Shown here: positions 53,115 through 64,000 of the stretch, piece by piece
Layout: each line of letters begins with the position of its first letter
Numbering within the stretch: position 1 is the first letter of the stretch
Assembly (NCBI RefSeq): GCF_037042905.1
Contig: NC_087262.1
Location: 24,466,501-24,530,500, forward strand
Length of the DNA: 64,000 nucleotides
From: Lytechinus pictus
Taxonomy: Eukaryota > Echinodermata > Echinoidea > Temnopleuroida > Toxopneustidae
Reading direction: 5' to 3'
The notes under the pieces: generated by a model
Told to the model about the DNA's origin: nothing
Database searches by the model: none
Seen by the model: the letters and a program-made list of their open reading frames with translations, nothing else
Program-made: the position numbers and the translations under genes

Positions 53115-55280
53115 AAAACATTGGATATTCAAGGATACCATGTAAAGTAAATAATGATAAAATACGAATATTAAAGTCAAACGCATGAATGAAATAAACT
53201 ATACAATAGATTGAACTTACATTAATAATATTTATCGTCAAACCGCACATGTTATGTAAATTAAGGAATCATATCAATATGTTAACCATTCGTTAGCTTT
53301 ACGAGTTGACCGCGATTTATGTGAGAGATATTTTTATGCAAATTAAGTAATATCAATTAAAATTGAACAACAAATATGGAATTCAAATGGGATATCATAA
53401 ATTGTCATGAATGTCATGCCTCATTGTGAAAAAAAGCTTTATCGAAATTCAAATTCATCAAACTTGTGGTTAATGAACTCTGTGGCTCGGATCGGGGAAT
53501 TAAAACCTGTTATTAATTATCAGTCACTGCAGTGCAGTGCAATGGTGTTTTCCGCCATCATCTACGCTATATTTACACCGCATTCATACCGAGGAAGACG
53601 AATAGAAAAGTTTTCCGCTCGATTAGAAAAGGAAACTAATAAAACACGTCCAGTATAAATCGGATTTACAGGGCTTTTCTTCTTCTTCCCAAACACCTGC
53701 AAACAAAGAAATGAGCGGCGTAGATCACTAAGAATTTTTTTTAATTCAATGCCGCTCGCGATCAGTATTCTTGTCCAGGTCGCGCGATGTATATAATGCG
53801 TACATATTTAATTGAAGTATTATCTGATATGTGAGAGATATATAGCAAGCCAAAGAAGAAAAAGATGATGAAGTTGATTTTTTTTAAAGAAAGCAGGAAT
53901 ACTTTCTGCTAATAAACCCACTTCATTCGCTTCACCATTACCATACTCTTTGAGAGAATAAAAATCAACTGACGCATTAACTGTATACGATTTAATTCGA
54001 TAGCTGTATTATAGTTATGCATCTCCGAATATAATCAATATTTTTTAAGATTATATTATCAAATATTTAATATTGTATTCAAGATCATATGATAAGTTGG
54101 TCATATCATGAAATACAATATTCATATATCCACAATGGTGCATTATAGTATTTAAAGGACCCTATAGGGTCCATGCTTATTTCCGTATGTTTATGCCCCG
54201 TCGTTATTTTCTACCATTCTGATAGATTATTTCAGAGTATCTGTGTATCTATCATCCTCTTCTGTATACTCTACATGTATATCTGCTCCTATTATTCTCT
54301 GTTCCTTCTTCCTTTCACAATTCTATGATTTTCTGTATGTTAGAAAAATATGGTTGCAGCAATCCGTCATTGTCAATTTATTGAAATTGTCGATCTATTC
54401 AGTTTGGAAGGCTTTTCCCAGCTAAATATTGGCAGCAAAAATAACTATAGAAGACATGTTGAATTTCTTTTTTTTAAAAGTCACATCAATCTAACCCCAT
54501 TTACCATGTTCGTGTTTACTTCAGAGCAATTTGTGTATTTTTTTGTGTTGAAATGTTTTTGTGATTTAACTCAAGATGAGCATCTGGAATCGTTTAAGTC
54601 TATTATCGTCCTAAATTTGTCAAACGTAAGCTCATTCATGTTTTTGTGGTAGATTCTGTACAACTTTAATAACCTCTTCTGGAAAGTCATACTTTATCAC
54701 GCGAAAGGGTGAAAGATAATGTTTCTACATGCAAATTCGAGAAATTAGAATGCAAATTAAAGCAATTATGGCTGCTGAAAATGATATATAAACCAAAGCT
54801 GAGTAAATAAAACAGACAGAAACTTATCTGGGACTGTATATGAAGGCCACGTGAGTCGCCAACTTTATGGCTTCAAAATTAGGGAAACTGATACAGAGTC
54901 AAAAAAATCAACGTAGAAAAAAAAAATTCATTATATTTCATCACTTTTGGGTTGCGCTCGAGGAAAGATATATGGGAACGGAGTGATACAGGGGAGAAGG
55001 GGCGGGAGAAGGTCAGATCAGAAATTAAGGTTCAAACGAAGGCTCGATTGAATTTTGACAAGTGTCGTTACAATAACAATATTCTCTCTCATCGCGTTTA
55101 TTTGACCCTAGAGAGCCTTACGTTTCCCATTAACAAGGTGTTCTTTCTCATTCTTCTATTTCATATTTGGCGTTTGTTAAGTAAAAATAGCAGACGATAA
55201 CACGAGCGTCCGTTTTCTTTTTCAACCATAACTTCTGTGAATGGCCGATTGACTGCCATTGCGTGCTGACAACGATGCCT
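53115..55280. other. intergenic, nothing recognised
   Basis: AT-rich DNA with a perfect palindrome GGACCCTATAGGGTCC at 54157-54172. No gene supported. Confidence 0.4.
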
Positions 55281-57240
55281 TAATTACCGAGTGTGCTGGG
55301 TTTTTTTTTTGAAAGGCAATTTTCGGCTACTCGGTAGCCATGAAAGGTTATGCTTTCTGCTTTTTGTGGTAGCGATTTCGTTGTCCAAATATGATTTACT
55401 CTGGAGATTCGAGCGAGATGGGGTCCCAGGAGACTTGCAGGGGTTCGTTTTGGCCGAAGAGTGGTCGAGTAGTCAGCAACGTATAGCTTCCGAAGTCCCA
55501 TGGGACTCTATACAAGACGCACGCCAACTGAAAACTCCGCGCGCCACTCCGAGCCAAGTTTCGGACGAACAAGCCTGAAAGTCAAAAGTGTAGGCTGAAT
55601 TTTCATGTCAAGTTATCATCACATCACTTCTAGTTAATAACAATAACTGAATATAAATTACATGATACGATAGTTCACTGGCTAAGCTTCTTGGGTCAAC
55701 GGACATACATCGCGCCATCTGAGTTGTCAGCATGCATAGCCTATGAAACGTATACCGAGAAAGCAAAGGAGTAGCTCCACTGAACGAAACTTGAATGAGA
55801 GAAAAAAAAGTATTAATGATCGAACTCTCTGGGGTATTGGCACGCGCGGAGCACGGACAAGAGTTAGGAATGACCAGCGATAAAAAGAAAGAATTCTAAA
55901 ACACACAAGAAATTTGTGAACGAGCGTCCCGCCGCGCTGCCAGCGAGACTCTTCCGCGCGGCCATTCATAGCCCGGGCTGTCCCGTTGTTGACATAACAC
56001 AGCAAAACTCAATATTACATATTAACCTCTCTTAAACAAATTGTAGATTTATCAAGCATACATACTGCCAATCGTGGCACTGAGGTTTCTCCCATTCTCG
56101 CAAATTTTCCTCGATTTAAACATGAATCAAATAACGTTTTGGTTAAGCGAGAGAAAAGAGCGGTGAAAACACTAGGTCTTTTGTGAGGAGACGTGTACTG
56201 CGCCTCCCCCTTAAATTCAGCCCTTTTTTATTCGATGCTACGCAAACTGTTTTTCTTTCGCATCTTTTGTAACTGTGTCGAGATGGGGAAGTGATTATCA
56301 AATTTGTTCTACACCCTTTGATACAGGTGCTGTTCCCTTTAAAGGAAAGAACGTCCTTATAAAAGAGAACGCACTTTTTAACCTTCAACCAGAAACACGC
56401 GACCATTTATTGTACGAATACTTATGTTAACCTTTTTTCCCCTTTTGACTGATCGAGAGTAATTATTGATTGGAACACCATAACGGTGCTCACTTCTCTG
56501 TGTTGTAACGTGTTCTTAATTTGGAAAGAAGAATCAAATAACACAAAATAGTACATAAACACAAGTTCATATTAAAAATACATGAACATCTGATGGTAAG
56601 AAATTCAAACATTAACACCAACACATAATTCGACAGCTCTAAATTTACAAGTCTTGCCTTTGTAGCGGATTTCTTCTCATTTCCCATATATTCCAGTTTT
56701 GTTTTCGTTATTCTATCTAACATAATCTACATATAATGTATAATCCAATTAAATACATACTTTTTGGTTTAAATCTTATTCATTTTTATCTTGTTTGTTG
56801 TGAGAAATAATAAATAAACTGCAAATGAAGTCTTCAACACTTCAACGAGGGAAGACTTTTAGATAAAAAGGGTGATTGGAAGAATGGCGTCGCTGGTATC
56901 AATTAAGGAAGAGAAGGAGATGAAGAGTGGGGTATGTGAAAGAAAAGATGAAGAAAGAAAGTGGAAGAAGATGGGTTGAGGATGGATATGAAAGATGATG
57001 ATGACGATGATGAACATCATTTGTATAGCGTCATTTATCTGTAAAAAAATACATATAAAAGATAATGATACTGCGATTCAGAAAGGGTGTGATAGAACAT
57101 GAAAGGGGGAGAGATACGGTAACCATGGTGACGAAAGTGTGAACATGGTGAAGGGAGAGGTGATGATCTCAATTAGAAGCAACAACGCATGAGCGGTCAT
57201 AACAGAATGGTTTAAAGAAATAATATGATGACGTCCGCCT
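55281..57240. other. intergenic with two GC-rich patches, nothing recognised
   Basis: GC-rich patches at about 55420-55570 (with CTCTATACAAG at 55508) and 55920-55985 stand out and could be promoter or untranslated exon sequence. Frames across them (55291-55578 +, 55280-55501 -) have no recognisable motif. Confidence 0.3.
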
Positions 57241-57282
57241 CTTAAGAGGAAGGTAGTGGGTTCGATCCCCGCTCGACTCATT
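57225..57282 (+). repeat. tRNA-like SINE fragment
   Basis: B box GGTTCGATCCC at 57259-57269 in a GTGGG/CCCGC T-arm. The 5' half of a tRNA is not foldable, so this is a SINE remnant. Confidence 0.45.
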
Positions 57283-57782
57283 AAAAAAAGTGAACTTCTG
57301 CCGTTTTGCAGGGCGCTCCGCTTGTAATGACAATGATATTACATGTGTTGATATTTATTTGATAATTACCGCCCTCCTTTTGCACATACACTTACAACTT
57401 AACGATCTATATTTCTACTTTAGACACGTTTTCTGGCATACATTATCCAATATTCAATTAAGGTATGTAAATCTCTAAAACGGTTCAAAAGATCATGTCT
57501 CCAGAACCATGGTTTTCCTTTCATTCTGAGGATTTCTCTTCTCTCTCTCTCTCTCTCTTTTCGTTTGTTAATGTAACATATATACGTGTTCTCCTTTACA
57601 TTGTTTTTTATGTAATTATACCATTACTTGCCATATCATACGAATTGTTGATTTTTCGTAAAAGAACAGTTGTTTTTGTTGTTGTGGATGTTGTTTTGTT
57701 CTGAATCAATCAAATATGGCCGTAATTTGGGGATAAAGGGAAAGTGAATACTACCCATGTTCTTTAAATCATGTACCACAAA

Positions 57783-58035
57783 GTCGTGGTCTAGTGGTTA
57801 CGAATCTCGTCTTTCAATGAGAGGGCGTGGGTTCGAATCTCAGCCACGGCGTGTTTTCCTTCATCAAGAAATTTATCCACATCGTGCTGCACTCAACCCA
57901 GGTGAGGTGAATGGGTACCCGGCAGGATTAATTCCTTGAATGCACCGAGTGCCTTTAGCAGCTGGAGCTATAGCCGGGGTAATATTTATTGCGCCATTGA
58001 ATAGGAAACTAGATAAATCGGCGCCTTATAAATGC
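57783..58035 (+). repeat. tRNA-Glu-like SINE
   Basis: Head 57783-57849 folds as a short tRNA: acceptor GTCGTGG/CCACGGC, A box TGGTCTAGTGG, anticodon-type loop containing TTC, and B box GGTTCGAATCT (57830-57840). The body follows (ATTTATCCACATCG, GAATGGGTACCCGGCAGG, GCTATAGCCGGGGTAATA) and ends in GGCGCCTTATAAATGC, the conserved tail also seen at 29.65 kb. Confidence 0.75.
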
Positions 58036-58560
58036 TATATATTATTAGTAGTATTAAACACTCATTTTTGTACGTGTCATCAAATGCAAATTAGGCAAAA
58101 ATGTATGCCTGGTGAGGGTATATTAATTTGATTTGAATGCTATGTTATTTGGGAGCCGGATCCGCTTGAAATATAAAACTTCAGCAAATACAAGTCAAAA
58201 TTAAATATACATTGGGGTTAGAGAGTTTTTAGTAATATAAATTCCTAACTCGCATCTTCTTTACTTTTTTTAATTATCAATTATCAACTAGATAAATCGG
58301 CGCCTTATAAATGCTATATATTATTAGTAGTATTAAACACTCATTTTTTTACGTGTCATCAAATGCAAATTAGGCAAAAATGTATGCCTGGTGAGGGTAT
58401 ATTGATTTGATTTGAATGCTATGTTATTTGGGAGCCGGATCCGCTTGAAATATAAAACTTCAGCAAATACAAGTCAAAATTAAATATACATTGGGGTTAG
58501 AGAGTTTGTAGTAATATAAATTCCTAACTCGCATCTTCTTTACTTTTTTTAATTATCAAT
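58007..58560 (+). repeat. recent tandem duplication, 279-bp unit, two copies
   Basis: 58007-58285 and 58286-58560 are nearly identical from AACTAGATAAATCGGCGCC to TAATTATCAA. I see three single-base differences. The unit starts inside the SINE tail, so the second copy carries part of a SINE. Confidence 0.92.
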
Positions 58561-58869
58561 ACCTTTCGAAATTGATTGGATCTTGGATTTGTATGTTATG
58601 ATTGCATCCATCGAATGACTTGGTTTCTACCTTTAATTCACAAATTGGAAACAGATAGAGGGGAAAATATCGAAATAATTTCTCCATTGTGTATATTAAA
58701 GGAGGTATGTATGAAAGACAAGACAAAGTAAATTAAATGAAGTGATGAAAGGATATCTTCAAACAACGATTCATTCGCCCCTCTTTGCAAATAATACGAG
58801 TTGATTTGGTAAGTGGTGTCTTCTACACGTAGAGAACTGGTGAATTTTGGACGAGGTGAGTACCGAAAG

Positions 58870-59190
58870 GCGAAACTCGTCACCCACCCAAGATGACACG
58901 AGCTCTTCTACCCGCTTGTGTAAATAAGAGGATGGACAGAGGAGACAATAGAGGACCAGTTTTCAAGGTTGTTAGGATGTCCAGTTACCATGGAAACTTG
59001 CATGTCTGTTGATAATGGCGTGGTAACAAGTCATACAATCATAACGATTGATGACGTTGATAGGTGTCAGAGAATGTATGGTTTTGAGTGGTAAAGATAG
59101 GGACGGATGGCGATGTTTGTTGATGGGTCAATTATCGTGATGACGACGAGAAGGGGTGCAGGTGGGTTTGGCAATGATGATGTTGGGGGT
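58870..59190. other. intergenic, nothing recognised
   Basis: Short stretch between the duplication and the GAT microsatellite, without gene evidence. Confidence 0.4.
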
Positions 59191-59204
59191 GCTGACGGTT
59201 ATGG

Positions 59205-59292
59205 TGACGTTGATGATGATGATGATGATGATGATGAAAATGATGATAATAATGATGATGATGATGGTGGTGACGTTGATGAAGTTGATGAT
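59205..59292 (+). repeat. (GAT)n microsatellite, left flank
   Basis: GATGAT-rich array interrupted by the element at 59293. The Asp-rich frame here is a repeat artefact. Confidence 0.9.
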
Positions 59293-60459
59293 CAGTGGCG
59301 TAACTACGGGGGGGCATGGGGGGCACGTGCCCCCCCCCCCAATCGGCTGGCCAAAAGAAAAAAAAAAGGAGAAAAGGAGGGAGAAAGGGAGAGAAACGTA
59401 GTGGGGAAAGAAGAAATTATTGTTAATTATAATGTTATATTATATTACAATTATGTTATGTTATATTACATTAAATAATCATAACTTTATGAAACATAAT
59501 TTGCGCAGGGCCTATGTTTTCATTGTTCCTGGTGCTCGCATTGTCTGTTTAACAAGATATGTAATCCTCTGTACTAAAATCTCCCGTTTTCAAGTCAATA
59601 TACACCAAATATATTTCCTCGCACTTCGAATAATTATTGTTTAATGTAGTGCAATATGCTTCTTTTTCATGACTACTTAAAGCGATTGCCCCTTTTTAAG
59701 GTCTTAATATAAACCATTTCCTGTCCGTGCTTACGTTCACATTCGTGGATTGGTGAGATATGTCTGTTCTTCATTAATTCCTAAAATCAGTCCTTAAAAT
59801 GTCCCTTTTTCTGATCTGAATATCAAAAAATTTCAGCTTGCGCTTTGCGCTCGCATCATTTGGTTAGTGAAATACGCATGGTCATCGCGAATTCCTACAA
59901 GCAGGCCTTAAAATGCCCCTCTTTAAGTCTGAATTTCCTAAATGTTCAGCTCGCGCTTCGCGCTCGCAATATTTGATTAGTGAGATGCGTATGAAAATCA
60001 TGATTACAATGACTACCAGTGCTTCATGTGTTTAGATTTATATTATTCTAACAAAATCAGCAAGCTCTTGGCACTCGCATTAGATGACTATGGTGAGATA
60101 TGTATACTGGATTCCTAAAATATAGTCCTTAAGATGTCCCTGTTTGGGGTCAATATATACAAAAATTTCAGCTCGCGCTTCGCGCTCGCATTGTTTGTCT
60201 ATCGAGACAGGTATGTATTATGATTGCAAAAATTTGCTTATAATGTCCTTTTTTAGGTCTGAATTTCAAAAAATTTTAGCTCGCGCTTCGCGCTCGCATT
60301 ATGTGATCAGTGAGATACATATCCGTTTAATGGCACTGTCCTTAAAATGTATCTATTATGTCAGTATACCTGGCAACTGAGCGCGCTTCGCACGCTCTCT
60401 AAGTGACTCAAAATTTTTGCTGGTGCCCCCCCAATGCTGTGACCCACGGTACGCCACTG
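59293..60459. mobile_element. hAT-like non-autonomous element, 1167 bp, with internal tandem array
   Basis: Starts CAGTGGCGTAACTACGGGGG and ends GGTACGCCACTG; TTGATGAT is duplicated exactly on both sides (59285-59292, 60460-60467), an 8-bp target duplication as in hAT transposons. C-rich subterminal tracts occur at both ends. The middle is a degenerate tandem array of ~110-150-bp units, each with GCTCGCGCTTCGCGCTCGCA followed by TTTG.TTAGTGAGATACGTATG and TAGTCCTTAAAATGTCCCTT. No transposase ORF. Confidence 0.8.
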
Positions 60460-60570
60460 TTGATGATGATGATAATAATGATGATGATGATGATGATGGT
60501 GGTGGTGACGTTGATGAAGTTGATGACGATGATGATGGTGGTGGTGGTGTTGGTGTTGGTGTTAGTGATC
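60460..60570 (+). repeat. (GAT)n/(GGT)n microsatellite, right flank
   Basis: Continuation of the GATGAT array on the right of the hAT-like element, ending in GGTGGT/GTTGGT units. Confidence 0.9.
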
Positions 60571-60835
60571 CAGTATACCTGGTATAGTGATTATGAAAAT
60601 TTCTATTTTGGTCGGATTCCCGATCCAAAAAATCCGCATTTTATTCTTATTTTTCCATTTTTTTAAAAATAAGAATCAAAGTCTCATGTATTTAATGATG
60701 ATAAGGATAATGTACGAATATAATTTTGTATGTTGCTTTCTGATACCCTATCGCTAAATTTGTAAGATTAGTGTTCAAACATTAAGTTTTAAAGAAGAAA
60801 CAAAACAATACAAGGAGAGGGCGCCAGCTATAGCC

Positions 60836-60879
60836 CCCCCCCCCCCCCCCCCAAAAAAAAAAAAAAAAAAAAAAAAAAA
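60836..60879. repeat. poly-C followed by poly-A tract
   Basis: About 17 C then about 26 A. Assembly length is unreliable in such runs. Confidence 0.9.
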
Positions 60880-63420
60880 TCACAAAGAATCAGCGGTTGA
60901 TAAATAGATCCGACAGTAACTACAATTTTGTAATTTGAATGTTAAATGATAATGATACCCGGGTATGATTCAAGACTCGAGAAATCCAGATGAATTATAA
61001 AAAATTGTACAATAGCTTAAATTTTAGATTTACATTACTTACCCATTGCCAACACTTGAGACGGGATTTCATATGAATAAAGAGGTAAAATGTACAAGAA
61101 CATATACCAAAGCGAGGGAGCGAAGCGACCGAGATGGTCACCTAATGTAGGTATTTTACATTTTTATACTGACGCTGAATGTTATGGAGCCAGTGTTAGA
61201 GTTATGATAGATCTAATCAAACTTGAGTCACGATTGATATTGTGTATATAGTTAAGAAATTGAAATTTTAGATCAATCACATTTTACTTTAGAGCATCGC
61301 AACTCGTTTAAAGACGGGGTTCTGATGGACACATTTTTTTGGATTTAAAACAAAAATCACAATGAAAAAAGGTTGGTTTTTCAATATTTGATAGAGACAA
61401 GGGCCCCCATTCCAGAAACAGAATTCCTTGCATGTGTGGTGGCGATAATAGTATTTGTGATTATTGTCTTTTCATATTCAAGTCATTAGGTTCTTGCTTT
61501 TTGTCCATTATTATCAAATTTGCCCATTTTGAGTAACAACACCGGCCGTCGCACCGAGTTTTCGTTTTCCTAAAAAATAAACTTTCGTTTTTCTAATTTG
61601 AGCAAGACCGTGGTCATTCGGTCTGACAAGTCCATACAATACATACAAACTATGGTTTTATTATTAAGAGTATTACGGTGGTCTTTGATAAGGCCTCGGG
61701 CTTAAATTATTGTCATGGCAACCATTGAAATCCAAATATGAAGGCTTCATGACTTGGAGGGTAAAAAAATGCTTGCGGCTATTTTGAAAAGTTTGGCAGG
61801 AGAAAAAAATAGTCGATTCCGGAAAAAAAATCCAGAAATATGAATGATCAGATTAGCCTTGATCATAACTATAAACCGTGCCTTTAAAAGGTGAATCGTA
61901 AAAAAGACATTCAAAAGACTACAGAAATACTAATTGTTTAGTACTTTCTTGTTTTTAAGACCGAAAAGGGTTCATGTGAGGGGGGGGCTTAAAAGGTTAG
62001 AGTCGTTGAATTAATGATATACCATTTAAAACATTTATTTTTTCTGAGCTGTGAAATGCCGGTGGTCTTTGTTACAGAAGTCACATATAGTGCATTGGGA
62101 AATCACACATATTGCGAGTGAAATGGGCGTGAGATTGGTATAAAAGAACATGATATAAACACAGCCGTACGACCCCTGGCCGATGTCCCCCTTCTCGCCG
62201 GGTGCCACGCAATGGCGCACTGTTGCGCGCGGTACATACCGCTGTCACGAAGGGCGTGTGTCCATACGGAGAATTCACCTTGGTTTGATTAGCACTATAT
62301 ACTACGATTTTCTCAATTTCTAAAACATGTAAACTTAATAAACTTTTTTTTAAGTTGCATTGATACATCGCTCTCCTGTATTTGTTTAGATTATAATTGT
62401 AAAAGGCGAACCACTTCATCTATTTCATACGTTAATTAGCAAGTGCAATAGAGGAGATATTATATGAAAATTAATTACAGGCACTATAACACCATATTAT
62501 TCAATTAAGGATACAAGTACGTAATTTTTCAGGTAGTAGAGAAATCAGCCAATAAAGCGTTACCTCTCAGTTTAGACTTTCCCATTTATGGTATACGACG
62601 AGGAAAACAATTGTTGAATAAGTCCTATCAATTTTTGATGAAAAATTAGATGAAATTCCATTTCAGGATAAATCAGACGATGTGTTCGTATGGACACATC
62701 CAATGTGGAAATAAAAAGAGTATATGGAGTATCGAACTTTGCTGCGGTAACAAGTAAATTAAGAACGGGCACCGCCGTTTATAAGTGTCAGAGGGATAGA
62801 AATTTATGGAAATTTGAATATCTCTAAGCGCACCATATTTGCTATTCAACAAAACAAAATTAACGTACAGATTGGCTTATTAAAGTTCTTATTAGAATCT
62901 CATTTATGACATGTCGTACGAAGAAATAGGAGAAAACCGATTTTCCTTCATTTCTCTTCTGTTCTTTTTTGGTCAGTAACTTGGGCATTGTCAATAAGCG
63001 AAGTGTCCCCCCGTGGATTGACTAATGCACGATGAACACGTATTGTATTATAATTTAGTTGATATTTCTGTTAATACAGCCCCGGGCTTGTTTAGACTGT
63101 ACTTTTTTCTACCCCGGACCGACCTGTGTGTTGGCGCGGAAGCCTTCCCGTGGTTCAGAACATAACAACTATGTTGCTCTCCAATTGCGATAGCGCCGTT
63201 TGAGGTTTTCTATGAACACAGACGAGTGAGCCTGGCGGCAGGATACTGGGAGCGATGGTCTTGTGTCATGCACTTGTCGTTCAGTTTGCGACAAGTACAC
63301 GGGACCATTAGAGGTGACAGACATGAACAAAGTTACACAACCTTCCCGAACTATTGATTATTAAGAAGAAAAAAATCGTAAATTAGCCTTAAAAACGGAC
63401 ATACTTAAGCTTTTCGACAT
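60880..63420. other. intergenic, no supported gene
   Basis: AT-rich except a GC-rich island at 62160-62275. On the minus strand that island can read GEKGDIGQGSYGCVYI, which looks like a kinase glycine loop, but no other kinase motif or exon follows. GCGAGCGAAGCGAC at 61112-61128 marks another decayed repeat. Confidence 0.35.
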
Positions 63421-63424
63421 GCCA

Positions 63425-63850
63425 CCCTTTCACACGGTAAAAAATCGTAATTTGAATGATGATTCCAGTGAAAAATGAGGCTAATGACGAATTTTTAGCA
63501 CGTGTGAAACCAAACTAGAATCACGAACGCTAATCGCTATCACGAATTCAAATTCTACTTCACTCAAATTACGGAACGAAATTTGCGTGTGAAAGGCTTG
63601 ACCTTCATAACATCTTTTGGGGGCGGAGCTTACGTGCCCTTTCAAGCACTTCCGTACATAATAAAATTGTCATGAACTCATCGTAGTTTGTATTTGCGAT
63701 GCAGTGCTTTGATTGACAAGTCACCAAGGACATACCGGGAATTCGAATTCAAATCACAGTTTTCGAGTGAGCGTGTGAAAGGTCCGATGATTCTAAAGAC
63801 GAATTGCAATCATAATTACTATGATGATTCAATATTCACGTGTGAAAAGG
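63425..63850. mobile_element. foldback MITE, CCTTTCACACG ends
   Basis: CCCTTTCACACGG (left) and CACGTGTGAAAAGG (right) are inverted. Inward TTTGAATGATGATTC and its approximate complement around ATGATGATTCAATATT extend the pairing, and TTTCACACG-type words recur inside (GTGTGAAAGG at 63589 and 63775). Confidence 0.55.
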
Positions 63851-64000
63851 CCCGTGCTCTCATCGGAATAATGTCGCAGGAATGATCAGAACACTATATT
63901 ATAATGGAACCGGAAATAATGACTCTAGAATGAATAAAAATTGAATTTTACTATGTTAAGGTTGAATCAAAGTTTTGTTTTGATAAAAGGAAGAAATTTT

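Noticed and set aside
57783-57849. Functional tRNA-Glu gene
   Set aside because: Anticodon arm and loop lengths are irregular, the molecule is only about 67 nt, and a SINE body follows directly.
59107-59478. 123-codon Asp-rich ORF
   Set aside because: Translation of the GAT microsatellite running into the hAT-like element end.
62161-62208. Protein kinase exon
   Set aside because: Only a glycine-loop-like peptide is seen; no VAIK, HRD or DFG motif or suitable splice sites nearby.

Overview
This is a piece of AT-rich, intron-rich animal nuclear DNA. I read it as echinoderm, most likely sea urchin. The evidence is two intronless core histone genes (H2B, H2A) that end in the stem-loop GGCTCTTTTCAGAGCC followed by CAAGAAAGA, as in sea urchin replication-dependent histone genes. 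The H2A gene also has a CATTCG cap-site motif, and both histone proteins look echinoid. The rest is dominated by MITEs, tRNA-derived SINEs, non-LTR retrotransposon tails and microsatellites. The species call is inference.

Layout: 1-6.3 kb is repeat-rich intergenic DNA (minisatellites, foldback elements, TTAA-flanked MITE). 6.36-13.4 kb holds a complete four-exon delta-9 (stearoyl-CoA type) desaturase on the + strand, with a plausible promoter and a polyA signal. 13.4-23.4 kb is intergenic and full of repeats. 25.25-39.61 kb holds a complete eleven-exon front-end fatty acid desaturase (cytochrome b5 + desaturase, FADS1/2-like) on the + strand, with a possible 5' UTR exon near 23.5 kb. Its introns contain MITEs, a Tc1-like element, a minisatellite and an antisense retrotransposon ORF1 remnant. 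41.96-45.77 kb is a small histone locus: a truncated H2A pseudogene on the - strand, an intact H2B and an intact H2A, both +. 45.8-64 kb has no gene I can defend. It contains a CR1-like retrotransposon tail, several cut-and-paste elements with visible target-site duplications, a tRNA-Glu-like SINE, a recent 279-bp tandem duplication, and a 1167-bp hAT-like element that carries an internal tandem array.

Functionally, the two desaturases belong to the same pathway: delta-9 desaturation of saturated acyl-CoA, and front-end desaturation in long-chain PUFA synthesis. Both would sit in the ER membrane and use electrons delivered by cytochrome b5, supplied in cis by the N-terminal b5 domain of the front-end enzyme. 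The histone genes form an independent S-phase unit with octamer/TATA promoters and U7-dependent 3' ends. Exon boundaries were chosen by GT/AG sites, reading-phase continuity and match to family motifs; no alignment software was used.
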